Source: Treponema sp. (GTDB taxonomy: Bacteria > Spirochaetota > Spirochaetia > Treponematales > Breznakiellaceae). From it: a stretch of DNA of 41,701 nucleotides. The position numbers and the translations under genes are program-made. Positions 16,632 to 24,890 of the stretch are shown here, one piece after another. The stretch is taken from the NCBI GenBank assembly GCA_031277045.1, contig JAISLX010000056.1, forward strand, positions 1 to 41,701. Direction: 5' to 3'. How positions within the stretch are numbered: position 1 is the first letter of the stretch; every line of letters begins with the position of its first letter. The notes under the pieces were generated by a model that did not search any database, was not told where the DNA came from, and saw only the letters and a list, made by a program, of their open reading frames with translations.

Positions 16632-17936
16632 ATGAAAAAAATCACATGTGTTTTGATCGCGCTGGCTGCAACGGGTGCGCTGGCCTTTGCCGGCGGCACG
16701 CAGAGCAAGTCCGGCGCCGCTCCCGCCGCTTCCACAGCTCCGGCAGCGATACGCTGGTCGTTCTGGGGCGGTGAAAGCCGCATCAAGAATACCCAGCTGG
16801 TAATCGACGCCTTTACTGAAAAAACCGGCATCATTGTCGCGGCGGAACCCGCCCCGGGAACAGCCGAACATTTCAGCAAATTCAAGACGCAGTTTGTCGG
16901 CGGCAACGCGGCGGACATTGTCCAGCTTGGGGGTGATTTCTCCAACCTGCAGGTTGACGACGTTGGAACGGTTCTTCTTTCGCTTGACGATTTCGCAAAA
17001 CGGGGGATTATCGATCTTTCAAAGGTGGACGCCTCGGCAATCGCGGGGGGTACTGAGGACGGGCATCTTTACGCTCTTCCCCTGGCCGCCAACATGCCCG
17101 GTATTGTTTACAACAAATCCCTGCTTGAAAAGACCGGCGCCCCGCTGCCCAAGGTTTCCATGACCTGGGACGAATTTCAAGCGTGGCTTGCGGCGGTCAA
17201 GGCGAAGCTGCCCGCCGGCGTCTACGCCTTTGCCGATAACAGCGCGAATTCCGACCAATCGTATTTCTTTGGGTACTGGTGCCGTGATAACGGAACCAGC
17301 CAATGGGACGGCGTTAAATCCTATGTTACCGCCGCGGACGCGCAGAAGTACTTTGATATGTGGGCGGACATGCGGGCCAAAGGGCTTATTCCCCCGCCGG
17401 AGACAGCGGCCGATTACGCCGAACTGAACGAGTCCAACTCATCGCTTATCGCCGGAAAAGCGGCGGCCTGCGTCCTCTGGTCGAACCAGCTGGTGAACTA
17501 CCAGCGGGCAACCTCCGACACTCTCGATCTTATTGAATTTCCCAACGCGGCGGTAACCAACACCCTGTGGGGCCAGATGAGTCAGATGATGGGAATTAGC
17601 AAAAATTCCAGAAACCCCGAGGCGGCGGCCAGGTTTATTAACTACCGGGTAAACGACCCCAGCGTATGGAAGGTCATGGGCGCCGATCCCGGCGTTCCTG
17701 TTAATTCCGACAGCCGCGCCGCGGTTCCCAGCGATCCGGTAACCGACAAAGTCAACGCGTATCTCAACGTGGCCGGCCAGCACGCGGCCGCCAGGGACCC
17801 GAACATCCCCGGCGATTCCCAGTGGGGCCAGGGTTTTTACCTGATATCCCAAAACGTGGCCTATGGCCGAATCACCAGCGCCCAGGGCGGTCAGCAGGTG
17901 GTGGAGCTTATCGAAAGACTTACCCGTACCCGCTAA
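16632..17936 (+). CDS. Sugar ABC transporter 2, extracellular substrate-binding protein
   Basis: This family 1 solute-binding protein (434 residues) has signal peptide MKKITCVLIALAATGALAFA followed by GGTQSKSGAA and an Ala/Pro-rich spacer. A short beta strand, IRWSFWGGESRIKNTQLVID, opens the mature fold. Later markers are the LPLAANMPGIVYNKSLLEKT hinge region and a C-terminal QGFYLISQNVAYGRIT helix. ATG 16632 follows TTGGAGGTTGAT, a good ribosome site; the ATG at 16620 lies ahead of this site. Unlike transporter 1 the binding protein is last in the operon. A hairpin followed by a T-run lies just downstream. Confidence 0.9.
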   Translation: MKKITCVLIALAATGALAFAGGTQSKSGAAPAASTAPAAIRWSFWGGESRIKNTQLVIDAFTEKTGIIVAAEPAPGTAEHFSKFKTQFVGGNAADIVQLGGDFSNLQVDDVGTVLLSLDDFAKRGIIDLSKVDASAIAGGTEDGHLYALPLAANMPGIVYNKSLLEKTGAPLPKVSMTWDEFQAWLAAVKAKLPAGVYAFADNSANSDQSYFFGYWCRDNGTSQWDGVKSYVTAADAQKYFDMWADMRAKGLIPPPETAADYAELNESNSSLIAGKAAACVLWSNQLVNYQRATSDTLDLIEFPNAAVTNTLWGQMSQMMGISKNSRNPEAAARFINYRVNDPSVWKVMGADPGVPVNSDSRAAVPSDPVTDKVNAYLNVAGQHAAARDPNIPGDSQWGQGFYLISQNVAYGRITSAQGGQQVVELIERLTRTR

Positions 17937-17942
17937 ATTCTT

Positions 17943-17979
17943 ACGGGGCGGAGCCGGACACGGCCCGTCCCGTATTTTT
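17943..17979 (+). terminator. Rho-independent terminator candidate after ABC transporter 2
   Basis: ACGGG (17943-17947) pairs with CCCGT (17969-17973), and inside it GCCG (17953-17956) pairs with CGGC (17961-17964). TATTTTT follows directly. The next gene is convergent, which makes a terminator here expected. Confidence 0.55.
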
Positions 17980-18044
17980 CTACAAGCGCGACGCGCAAAA
18001 CTGGTATGTTGAAACAGCATCTCTAAAGAACCGGGTTCCGGGGC

Positions 18045-20816
18045 CTACCCGGGGTTAAACTCCAGTTCCATCTGGCCGCAGGTCCGGTTCTTGCCGGGAA
18101 AAAAGTCATCGAGGTTCCATTCAACGGCGTCGGCAATGGACTTGGCTACCGGCAGCGCCTGGGCCTGGGCGTAGTGGCGGTAATCCAGGGCCTGGTGGGG
18201 CAGGGACAGGGGTTCCGCCCCGGCGCTGGTCCACACATACTCCACCGTGCCGCGCCGTCCCTGCCAGCCCAGGGCCCGGGCGGCTTTTACCTGGGGCGGA
18301 GTGGAGGCGGTGTAATTTTCCGGGGGCCGGGACAGGCGTTTCCGGTACACAAGTTCGTTATCAAGTTTTCCTGCCTCAAGATCCTCCAGGGTTTTCCTGA
18401 GTCTGCGGCGGAAGGCGTCTTCCCCCTGCCCTGAAAAAACCAGTTCCAGCAGTTCGAGCTGCAGACGCCGGGCCAGGGCCGTTACATCACTGCGCACTGC
18501 CTCCATGCCCTTAACCTCCACGGTTTCCGTACCGCCGGCGCCAATAAGATAACCGCCGTAGCCCTTGGCCCTGCCGCGCGGGGTTCTGGGCTCTGCCCGT
18601 CCGGCGTCAAGGTCTTCCTCCCCGGCTCTGTTCCGCAGGGGAGGAAGCAGCAAACGCCGGTAGGCCTTTTCGAAGCGGAGTTCGATAAAAGAGCGGCAGC
18701 AGTACTCATCGCCGATCCGTTCCCCAAGGTCCCTGTTCAATTCCGCCGCCAATTCCCCGCACAGACGGCTAAAATCCCCGTGAGCGCTGTCATCGGTCAG
18801 GCGGGTTTCCACAAAAAGGGAATCCGTATCCCCGTAGAGTACCCGGTAGCCCCGGTCCCGGAACCAGTCCCGTGAAAAGTACAGCCACTTTTTTGCGAAG
18901 GAGGTAATGGCCCCCGCCAGTTCGGTACGGCCGTAACGGCAGGATCGGGTTCCCAGGACCCCGTAAAAACTGTTCATAAGAATTTTGTAAACCTGGGCGG
19001 CGGTCTCGTTCCCCCGGCTTAGGGCCTTTCCGCGTTCCGCGAAATATCTGGCGATAAGACCGGGAAGGGGGCCCGGCTCCCGCGAAAAAGCCGCGCCATT
19101 GGGGGCGATAAGCGGGTCCGGGTCAAGGCCGGAACGGGCGTGGCACAGGGGATCGATGTTGAAGCTCAGCATGATCGTGGGGTACAGGCTGCGGAAATCA
19201 AAAACCGCGATATTGTTGAAAAGGCCCGCCAAACTGTCCAGCACTGTGCCGCCGGCGGCCCCGGAAACATCCCGATCCGGGCCGGGAAAGGGCGGGGCAA
19301 TCCCCAGACGCCGCAGTTCCATGCCGTAGATCCGCTCAAAGCTCACCACGCTGGTCCATGCCTTGTCCAGGCTGACAGCGGTAAGACCGGCCCGCGCTAC
19401 CGTAAGGCGAAAAAGTCCGGTTCTGTCCAGAATCCGCGTTACCAGTTCCGCGTCTTTCAGGCAATAGAGGGCAAACTGTTCCGGGTTTTCGGCGTAAAGT
19501 TTTTCCAGGGCCGCGAGTTTTTCTTCCCCGGAAAAAGCCACCAGCTTCCCCTCCCCCAATACCCGCCGGGAAACGGCTTCCAGGGAAAAGCCCCCGGTGG
19601 AACCGTCCTCCGCCGGGTCCGCGGCCAGGAATCCCCGGCCGGCAGCGCGGAAAATCCGCAGGGCGTCCAGCACCTGTCTGCCCGGCACCAGGGCCGCCGC
19701 AGAAGCGCCGCGGCCCCAGAAATCCCGGGCACCGCCTCTGCTGCCGGGGGGAAAGTACTTTGCCGGTTCCTCGGACCTTCCCAGGCGGAAGGGAATCCCC
19801 AGGCGCGCGCAGCGTTCCGACAAACGCGCGAGATCGAAGTCCAGAATATTCCAGCCTGTCAGCACATCGGGATCGATGTTACGGATATCCGCGATAAAAG
19901 CCCGGAGCAGGGATGCCTCGTCGTGGTGGAACACGACATGGGGATTATGTCCCGCCGGACTGGGCGCGGCGGTCCCCGATCCAGGGGAAGGAGGCCGGGC
20001 GGACCGGCTCAGGACCCGCACCCGGCTGCCCGCGGTCTTCCGCGCGGTTTCCGCGGCGGGGGCCGCGAGGGTTTCCGGCGCGGTTTCTTCCCCCGTATTG
20101 CCAAGCCGCCGGGCATCCGCCCAGACAATGCCGGCAGCCAGAATGGTCCCGGAGCCTGCGGTATCGGTCTCAATGTCGATGGAGGCAACCCGCAGCGGAG
20201 GTTCACGCTCGTCTTCCACGCCGTCAGGAGAGCCGCCCCCCGGATCGGCCGCGCCCGCGGATACCTGGGGATCGGGAAAGACCAAGTCCACATGGCGGCC
20301 CGGCCGGTTCCGCCCCCGGATTTCTATCCAGCCGTGGATCTGCCGCTCCATCAAAAACGTTTCCGCCGGCTTTTCGGCCCCGTCGGGGGACAGGACCCCC
20401 GCATCGGAAAGCAGCCGAAAGGCCCGCGCCCGATCCGCAGGAGAATCAAAATCCAGAAAAACCAGTTCCCCATTCCCCGAAAAAGATCGCAGCCGGGGGG
20501 GCAGCGCCCGGTAACGCGAAGACGCCAGCAGCGCCTCGCAGCGGGGCAGGTCGCCGCGGGATATGTGAAAACCCGCGCCGGAAAGCCGGACGGCGGCGGC
20601 GAAGGACCGGCCGTCTTCCAGACGGCCAAGCAGGTAAATCCGCCCGGAGGACGGACGGCCCTCCGGCGCGCGGGACCCGGCTGCTACTGCGGGGAGTCCA
20701 CAGCGCCGATATCGACGGCCCTCCGGTGCGCGGGACCCGGCCTCTTTCCAGGCGGCCTGCGCATAGGCGTGGACCAGAAAGCCCCGGAATACGGGAAGCT
20801 CGCTGTCCGGGTCCAT
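18045..20816 (-). CDS. polB: Family B DNA polymerase (Pol II-like)
   Basis: The protein has 923 residues from ATG 20816. The 3'-5' exonuclease motifs are SIDIETD (Exo I), GWNILDFDLARL (Exo II) and YCLKDAEL (Exo III, Y-x3-D). The polymerase motifs are DFRSLYPTIM (A), KILMNSFYGVLG (B) and YGDTDSLF (C). All catalytic acids are present, so it should be an active proofreading polymerase, most like bacterial Pol II, which acts in repair and lesion bypass. The N-terminal domain holds an unusual insert with the octapeptide GSRAPEGR twice, and another Pro/Ser/Arg-rich insert lies between Exo I and Exo II. The start overlaps the upstream ClC stop by 1 base (TGATG), implying coupled translation. The ATG at 20909 would lie inside the ClC gene and is not used. 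Confidence 0.92.
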   Translation of the reverse strand: MDPDSELPVFRGFLVHAYAQAAWKEAGSRAPEGRRYRRCGLPAVAAGSRAPEGRPSSGRIYLLGRLEDGRSFAAAVRLSGAGFHISRGDLPRCEALLASSRYRALPPRLRSFSGNGELVFLDFDSPADRARAFRLLSDAGVLSPDGAEKPAETFLMERQIHGWIEIRGRNRPGRHVDLVFPDPQVSAGAADPGGGSPDGVEDEREPPLRVASIDIETDTAGSGTILAAGIVWADARRLGNTGEETAPETLAAPAAETARKTAGSRVRVLSRSARPPSPGSGTAAPSPAGHNPHVVFHHDEASLLRAFIADIRNIDPDVLTGWNILDFDLARLSERCARLGIPFRLGRSEEPAKYFPPGSRGGARDFWGRGASAAALVPGRQVLDALRIFRAAGRGFLAADPAEDGSTGGFSLEAVSRRVLGEGKLVAFSGEEKLAALEKLYAENPEQFALYCLKDAELVTRILDRTGLFRLTVARAGLTAVSLDKAWTSVVSFERIYGMELRRLGIAPPFPGPDRDVSGAAGGTVLDSLAGLFNNIAVFDFRSLYPTIMLSFNIDPLCHARSGLDPDPLIAPNGAAFSREPGPLPGLIARYFAERGKALSRGNETAAQVYKILMNSFYGVLGTRSCRYGRTELAGAITSFAKKWLYFSRDWFRDRGYRVLYGDTDSLFVETRLTDDSAHGDFSRLCGELAAELNRDLGERIGDEYCCRSFIELRFEKAYRRLLLPPLRNRAGEEDLDAGRAEPRTPRGRAKGYGGYLIGAGGTETVEVKGMEAVRSDVTALARRLQLELLELVFSGQGEDAFRRRLRKTLEDLEAGKLDNELVYRKRLSRPPENYTASTPPQVKAARALGWQGRRGTVEYVWTSAGAEPLSLPHQALDYRHYAQAQALPVAKSIADAVEWNLDDFFPGKNRTCGQMELEFNPG
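20654..20741. repeat. 28-bp repeat pair inside polB
   Basis: Two 28-bp copies (20654-20681 and 20714-20741) differ at one base and start 60 bases apart, a multiple of three. They encode GSRAPEGR twice. This suggests insertion or duplication of a GC-rich repeat in the N-terminal domain without loss of frame. Confidence 0.75.
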
Positions 20817-22132
20817 CAGTTCCTGCCCCCGCCCGTCATCCGCTCCAGCAGCGCTGTGTACACCGGGGGGGAACCTATCAGCCCGGACACCACAAAAGCG
20901 CTGAAACACACCAGCGCCAGGCTTCCCAGGTGGTTAAAATTGCCGCTCATCTCCAGAATCAGAATGATCCCCGTTACCGGCGCCCTTACCACCCCGGTAA
21001 AAAAGGCGGCCATCCCCAAAATAATAAAATTAAGGCTCTGTTCATCCGCCATAATCCCCGCCAGTTCAAGACATTCCCCCAAAATCGCCCCCAGCAGGGC
21101 TCCGCAGGCCAGCAGGGGAAGAAAAATACCCCCGCTGGTCCCCGAACCGTAACACATGGCGGTAAACAGCATCTTGGCGGCAAGCAGAATCAGCAGAAAA
21201 TTGCGGGGCTGCTCCCCATGCGCCAGGGATTCGATAAGGTCGTGGCCGCCCCCGGTAATGTCGTACAGCAAAAAACCAAGCGGCACGGAGAGCAGCAGGG
21301 GCGGCAGCGGACGCAGAAAACGGGGAATCCGGAACCGGTCGTAACAATCAAGGGAAAAATAGAGGCACCTCTTGAACAGATCCCCCAGCAGGGCGCAGAG
21401 AATCCCCAGCAGCAGAATCCAGGGCAAAAAGCGCAGGGGCAAAACGTTGATATGACGGAAATCGAACACGGGGCGCATGCCGAAAAAATAACCGGCCGTC
21501 AGGTCCGCCGTCACGGCGGCTCCCAAGGAACAGGACACAAAAAGGGGCAGAAAGGAAGGCTGCAGTTCCTCCAGCACAAACAGTACCCCCGCCAGGGGAG
21601 CATTGAAGGCGGCGGCGACACCGGCGGCGGCGGCAGAGCTTACCAGAATTTTCCGCTCGTGATTGGGCCGCCGGAAAATCGTGAGTACGGCTTTTCCCAC
21701 ATAGGCGCCGATTTGTATCGAAGGCCCCTCCCGGCCCAGCGAAAGCCCGGCCCCCATACCGGCAAGGCCGGTAATAAACTTGAGGGGCAGTTCCGGTTTC
21801 CAGTCCAGGGTCATCAGTCTGAACAGGGCCCCTTTTACCTGGGGAATTCCGCTTCCCCGGATCATCGGACAGGTACCGGCGGCCCAGCCCAGAAAAAGCC
21901 CCACAAGAACCAGGGCGAAAATCCAGAACACCGTCCAGTACCATTCAATCCCGGCCAGGGTTCCGTAAAGGCGGAACCGCAGATCGCCCAAAAAATCCAG
22001 CAGCCCGCGGAAAGCGGCAACCACAAGCCCCGTCAAAAGACCGATAAAAACGCTTTCAATGATCACCGCGAACGAGGAATCATAGCAACGGCGAACCAAC
22101 GGGGTCATTCCTCCGCCCGGCTCTTTTGTCAT
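20816..22132 (-). CDS. ClC-family chloride channel / H+-Cl- antiporter
   Basis: The 438-residue polytopic membrane protein has the three signature anion-site segments: GSGIPQVKG (about 93-101), GREGPSIQIG (about 133-142) and GTSGGIFLPLLACGALLG near residue 330-350. The C-terminal PPVYTAL supplies the conserved coordinating Tyr. The gating Glu of GREGP (about 135) and a Glu pair after FNAPLAGVLFVL (about 188-189, matching the proton-transfer Glu of the E. coli antiporter) are both present. I therefore infer a proton-coupled exchanger rather than a passive channel. No CBS domains follow. ATG 22132 has no clear ribosome site; the ATG eight codons later follows GGAGGA but very closely. The gene is coupled to polB. 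Confidence 0.9.
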   Translation of the reverse strand: MTKEPGGGMTPLVRRCYDSSFAVIIESVFIGLLTGLVVAAFRGLLDFLGDLRFRLYGTLAGIEWYWTVFWIFALVLVGLFLGWAAGTCPMIRGSGIPQVKGALFRLMTLDWKPELPLKFITGLAGMGAGLSLGREGPSIQIGAYVGKAVLTIFRRPNHERKILVSSAAAAGVAAAFNAPLAGVLFVLEELQPSFLPLFVSCSLGAAVTADLTAGYFFGMRPVFDFRHINVLPLRFLPWILLLGILCALLGDLFKRCLYFSLDCYDRFRIPRFLRPLPPLLLSVPLGFLLYDITGGGHDLIESLAHGEQPRNFLLILLAAKMLFTAMCYGSGTSGGIFLPLLACGALLGAILGECLELAGIMADEQSLNFIILGMAAFFTGVVRAPVTGIILILEMSGNFNHLGSLALVCFSAFVVSGLIGSPPVYTALLERMTGGGRN

Positions 22133-22144
22133 GCGCTTATTCTA

Positions 22145-22163
22145 CCCGAAACGGCCGTTCGGG
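22145..22163. promoter_or_regulatory. Near-palindrome in a 45-bp divergent interval
   Basis: CCCGAAACGGCCGTTCGGG is palindromic except at one offset. It occupies almost half the gap between the ClC gene and the divergent DUF2974 gene, so it could be an operator serving both. TATACT (22166-22171) follows. Confidence 0.4.
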
Positions 22164-22177
22164 ACTATACTAAAGAC

Positions 22178-23290
22178 ATGGCAGGAATATTTGATTATAT
22201 AAACTGGCGGGGGGACCTTGATTTTCACAAAGCCCCGTTCAATTCTGTTGATAACATCATCCTTACCCACATTTCCTACTTTCCCTTTGACAACATCGTT
22301 CCGGGGCCGGAGGATGCCGGCGGCATTACCATAGCGGCGGCGGCGAAAAAAATCTCGCATATTCTGCAAAAAAAGCCGGACGCCTTTGACGATGAAATAG
22401 TGTTCCGGGACGATCCGGCCCTGCTGGCCGCGATGGGTTCCAGCGGGCGTTACGGAAATCTGGAACTTCGCGGCTTCGTAAACCAGATTGACCCGGAGGC
22501 GGAAAAACAATTTTCCGCCCTCACCATTTTGGGCTGCGGGAAGATGTCCCTTATCTGCTACCGGGGAACCGACAACACCATCATCGGCTGGAAAGAGGAT
22601 TTTAACATGAGCTTTAGCCCCGTCATTCCGGCCCAGCGCGAGGCGGTTTTGTACCTTGAAAAAATGGCCGCCAAAATCAAGGGGCCCCTGTACCTGGGGG
22701 GCCACTCCAAGGGGGGGAATCTGGCGGTTTACGCCGCGGCCTTTTGCGCGGCAAAGACCCGCCGCCGCATCCGGGCCATTTACAGCAATGACGCGCCGGG
22801 TTTTAGCCGGGCCGTTATTGAAAGCCCCGGCTTTCTGGAGATACGGGACAGGATACAATCCTTTGTTCCCCAATCGTCGATAGTGGGCATGCTCTTCGAG
22901 CATGACGAAAACTGCACCGTAGTAAAAAGCAGCCAAACCGGGCTTATGCAGCACGACGTATTTTCCTGGGAACTGGGCCGGGACGACGTGATCCGCGTGA
23001 AGGAGATAAGCCAGGGGAGCGCTTTCCTGAACCGGACGCTGAGGGACTGGCTCAACGGACTCGAAAGGGAACAGCGGCGGCGTTTTGTCGACGCCCTTTA
23101 CGAGATTCTCATTTCCGCGGAAACAAGCTCCATGCGCAAGCTGGGGAACGACTGGCTAAAAAAAGCCTCCCTGATGATCCAGGCGTATAACGGCATTGAC
23201 GACGCGACCAAAAAACTTATCGCAAAAACCATCTCCGCCTTTTTCAAAGCCGCCCGTAACAACATTACAACGCTGCTGCCCCCCGCCTGA
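22178..23290 (+). CDS. DUF2974 (Mbeg1-like) alpha/beta-hydrolase-type protein
   Basis: The 370-residue protein belongs to a family annotated as DUF2974. The opening GIFDYINWRGDLDF and ILTHISYFPFDNI are its typical start. YRGTDNTIIGWKEDFNMSF (about 128-146) and LGGHSKGGNLAVYAAA (about 173-188) match the oxyanion and nucleophile-elbow segments of lipases, with Ser177 as candidate nucleophile. A catalytic Asp/His pair may lie in NDAPGF and further on; I cannot assign it. There is no signal peptide, so a cytoplasmic location is likely. The substrate is unknown. ATG 22178 has no Shine-Dalgarno but a TATACT box ends 6 bases upstream, so the mRNA may be leaderless. Confidence 0.8.
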   Translation: MAGIFDYINWRGDLDFHKAPFNSVDNIILTHISYFPFDNIVPGPEDAGGITIAAAAKKISHILQKKPDAFDDEIVFRDDPALLAAMGSSGRYGNLELRGFVNQIDPEAEKQFSALTILGCGKMSLICYRGTDNTIIGWKEDFNMSFSPVIPAQREAVLYLEKMAAKIKGPLYLGGHSKGGNLAVYAAAFCAAKTRRRIRAIYSNDAPGFSRAVIESPGFLEIRDRIQSFVPQSSIVGMLFEHDENCTVVKSSQTGLMQHDVFSWELGRDDVIRVKEISQGSAFLNRTLRDWLNGLEREQRRRFVDALYEILISAETSSMRKLGNDWLKKASLMIQAYNGIDDATKKLIAKTISAFFKAARNNITTLLPPA

Positions 23291-23347
23291 CCGGCGCCGC
23301 ATCGCGCCCCTCGCCACACGGACCCTTTTCCGGTACTATATCAGTCG

Positions 23348-23377
23348 CCGGGTTTTGTCATCAAAACGCAAACCCGG
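23348..23377. other. Inverted repeat between DUF2974 gene and glyS
   Basis: CCGGGTTT (23348-23355) pairs with AAACCCGG (23370-23377). There is no T-run on the plus strand, so it is either part of the glyS leader or a weak terminator of the preceding gene. Confidence 0.35.
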
Positions 23378-23442
23378 ACGGGTCCGTTTCAAAAGTGAAA
23401 TTCCGAAACAGCCTGAATCATTTCACACGCTGGAGTACCTTC

Positions 23443-24867
23443 ATGTCCGATGGATCAACCGAATATCAGGGAAAAGCCACGATGGAAAAAATCACGTCCC
23501 TGGCAAAGCGGCGCGGTTTTGTGTTTCAATCTTCCGAAATTTACGGCGGCCAAAACGGCGCCTGGGATTACGGGCCCCTGGGAGTAGAACTTAAAAACCG
23601 CATCGCCCAGGCATGGTGGAAAGAGATGACCCAGATCCACGACGACATTGCCGGCCTTGACGCGGCCATCCTGATGCACCCCCGCACCTGGGAAGCTTCG
23701 GGCCATGTGGAAAATTTTACCGACCCCCTGGTGGACTGCAAAAAGTGCAAAACCCGCTTCAGGGCGGATCAGATACCCCCGGAGAATCTGGCCGCGCGGA
23801 AATGCCCCGATTGCGGCGGGGACCTGACCGATACCCGCAAATTCAACCTGATGTTCAAAACTCACATCGGCCCCGCGGAGGACAGCGCCAGCGTTATCTA
23901 CCTGCGGCCGGAGACCGCCCAGGGAATTTACGTGAACTACAAGAACATTATCCAGTCAAACCGGATGAAGATCCCTTTTGGCATTGCCCAGATCGGCAAG
24001 GCGTTTCGCAACGAAATCGTTACCAAAAATTTTATCTTCCGCACCTGCGAATTTGAGCAGATGGAAATGCAGTTTTTTGTAAAACCCGGTTCCGATACGG
24101 AATGGTTCAACGAATGGCGCAGACGGCGCTGGGCCTATTACGAAAAACTCGGCGTAAAAATGGACAGCCTCCGCTGGCACCAGCACGGCCCGGATGAACT
24201 GGCTCACTACGCCAAAGACGCCTACGACATCGAGTACCTGTTCCCTATGGGCTGGCGGGAACTGGAAGGAATCCACAACCGTTCCGACTACGACCTTACC
24301 CGGCACACCGAATATTCAGGCAAAGACATGCGGTACATCGATCAGGACAACAACAACGAACGGTACATCCCTTTCATCATCGAAACTTCCGCCGGGCTTA
24401 CCCGGACCCTCCTTATGATTCTCTGCGACGCCTACGATGAGGAAAAAGTTGTCCCTGAAAAAAACCCGGACAGTTCCGGGGGAACCGCGAATGAAACCAA
24501 AGGCACGGCGGACGATGACTGGCGTACCGTACTCCGCTTCCACCCCGCCATCGCCCCCGTTACTGTGGCGGTCCTTCCGCTGATGAAAAAGGACGGTCTG
24601 GCGGAACTGGCCCAGGACATCCGCGGCGAGCTTAAAGAGGATTTTTCCACCGATTACGACCAAGCCGGGGCCATCGGCCGCCGCTACCGCCGCCAGGACG
24701 AGGCGGGCACCCCGTTCTGCGTTACCATCGACTACCAGTCCAAAAACGACAACACCGTAACCCTGCGCTTCCGCGATTCCATGGAACAAGTACGGGTACC
24801 CAGGGCGGAACTGGCCGGGCGCTTGCGGCGGGAGATCAAAACCTATCAACGAGTTAAACGGCCTTAA
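23443..24867 (+). CDS. glyQS: Glycyl-tRNA synthetase, homodimeric class II type
   Basis: The protein charges tRNA-Gly with glycine in the cytoplasm. It has 474 residues, typical of the single-chain bacterial/eukaryotic type rather than the alpha2beta2 GlyQ/GlyS type. Visible parts are the opening VFQSSEIYGGQNGAWDYGPL, a zinc ribbon (CKKCKTRF with CPDCGG), class II motif 2 around GKAFRNEI and RTCEFEQMEMQFF, motif 3 around SAGLTRTLLMIL, and a C-terminal anticodon-binding domain starting HPAIAPVTVAVLPLMKK. ATG 23443 follows GGAG at a suitable distance; a later ATG (23482, MEKITSL) is also possible. It stands about 11 kb from the glycine-cleavage operon, so no operon link is implied. Confidence 0.96.
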   Translation: MSDGSTEYQGKATMEKITSLAKRRGFVFQSSEIYGGQNGAWDYGPLGVELKNRIAQAWWKEMTQIHDDIAGLDAAILMHPRTWEASGHVENFTDPLVDCKKCKTRFRADQIPPENLAARKCPDCGGDLTDTRKFNLMFKTHIGPAEDSASVIYLRPETAQGIYVNYKNIIQSNRMKIPFGIAQIGKAFRNEIVTKNFIFRTCEFEQMEMQFFVKPGSDTEWFNEWRRRRWAYYEKLGVKMDSLRWHQHGPDELAHYAKDAYDIEYLFPMGWRELEGIHNRSDYDLTRHTEYSGKDMRYIDQDNNNERYIPFIIETSAGLTRTLLMILCDAYDEEKVVPEKNPDSSGGTANETKGTADDDWRTVLRFHPAIAPVTVAVLPLMKKDGLAELAQDIRGELKEDFSTDYDQAGAIGRRYRRQDEAGTPFCVTIDYQSKNDNTVTLRFRDSMEQVRVPRAELAGRLRREIKTYQRVKRP

Positions 24868-24890
24868 TTTTTGCGCCGGTTTTGAGGAGT

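Noticed and set aside
19140..21152. Long plus-strand ORFs opposite polB and the ClC gene, including the upstream part of the frame that ends at 23290
   Set aside because: Arg/Pro/Gly-rich products without domains, antisense to genes with full catalytic motifs. Only the part from 22178 onward is a real gene.
22145..22163. Palindrome as a terminator for the ClC or DUF2974 gene
   Set aside because: It lies between divergent starts, so no transcript ends there; an operator is more likely.
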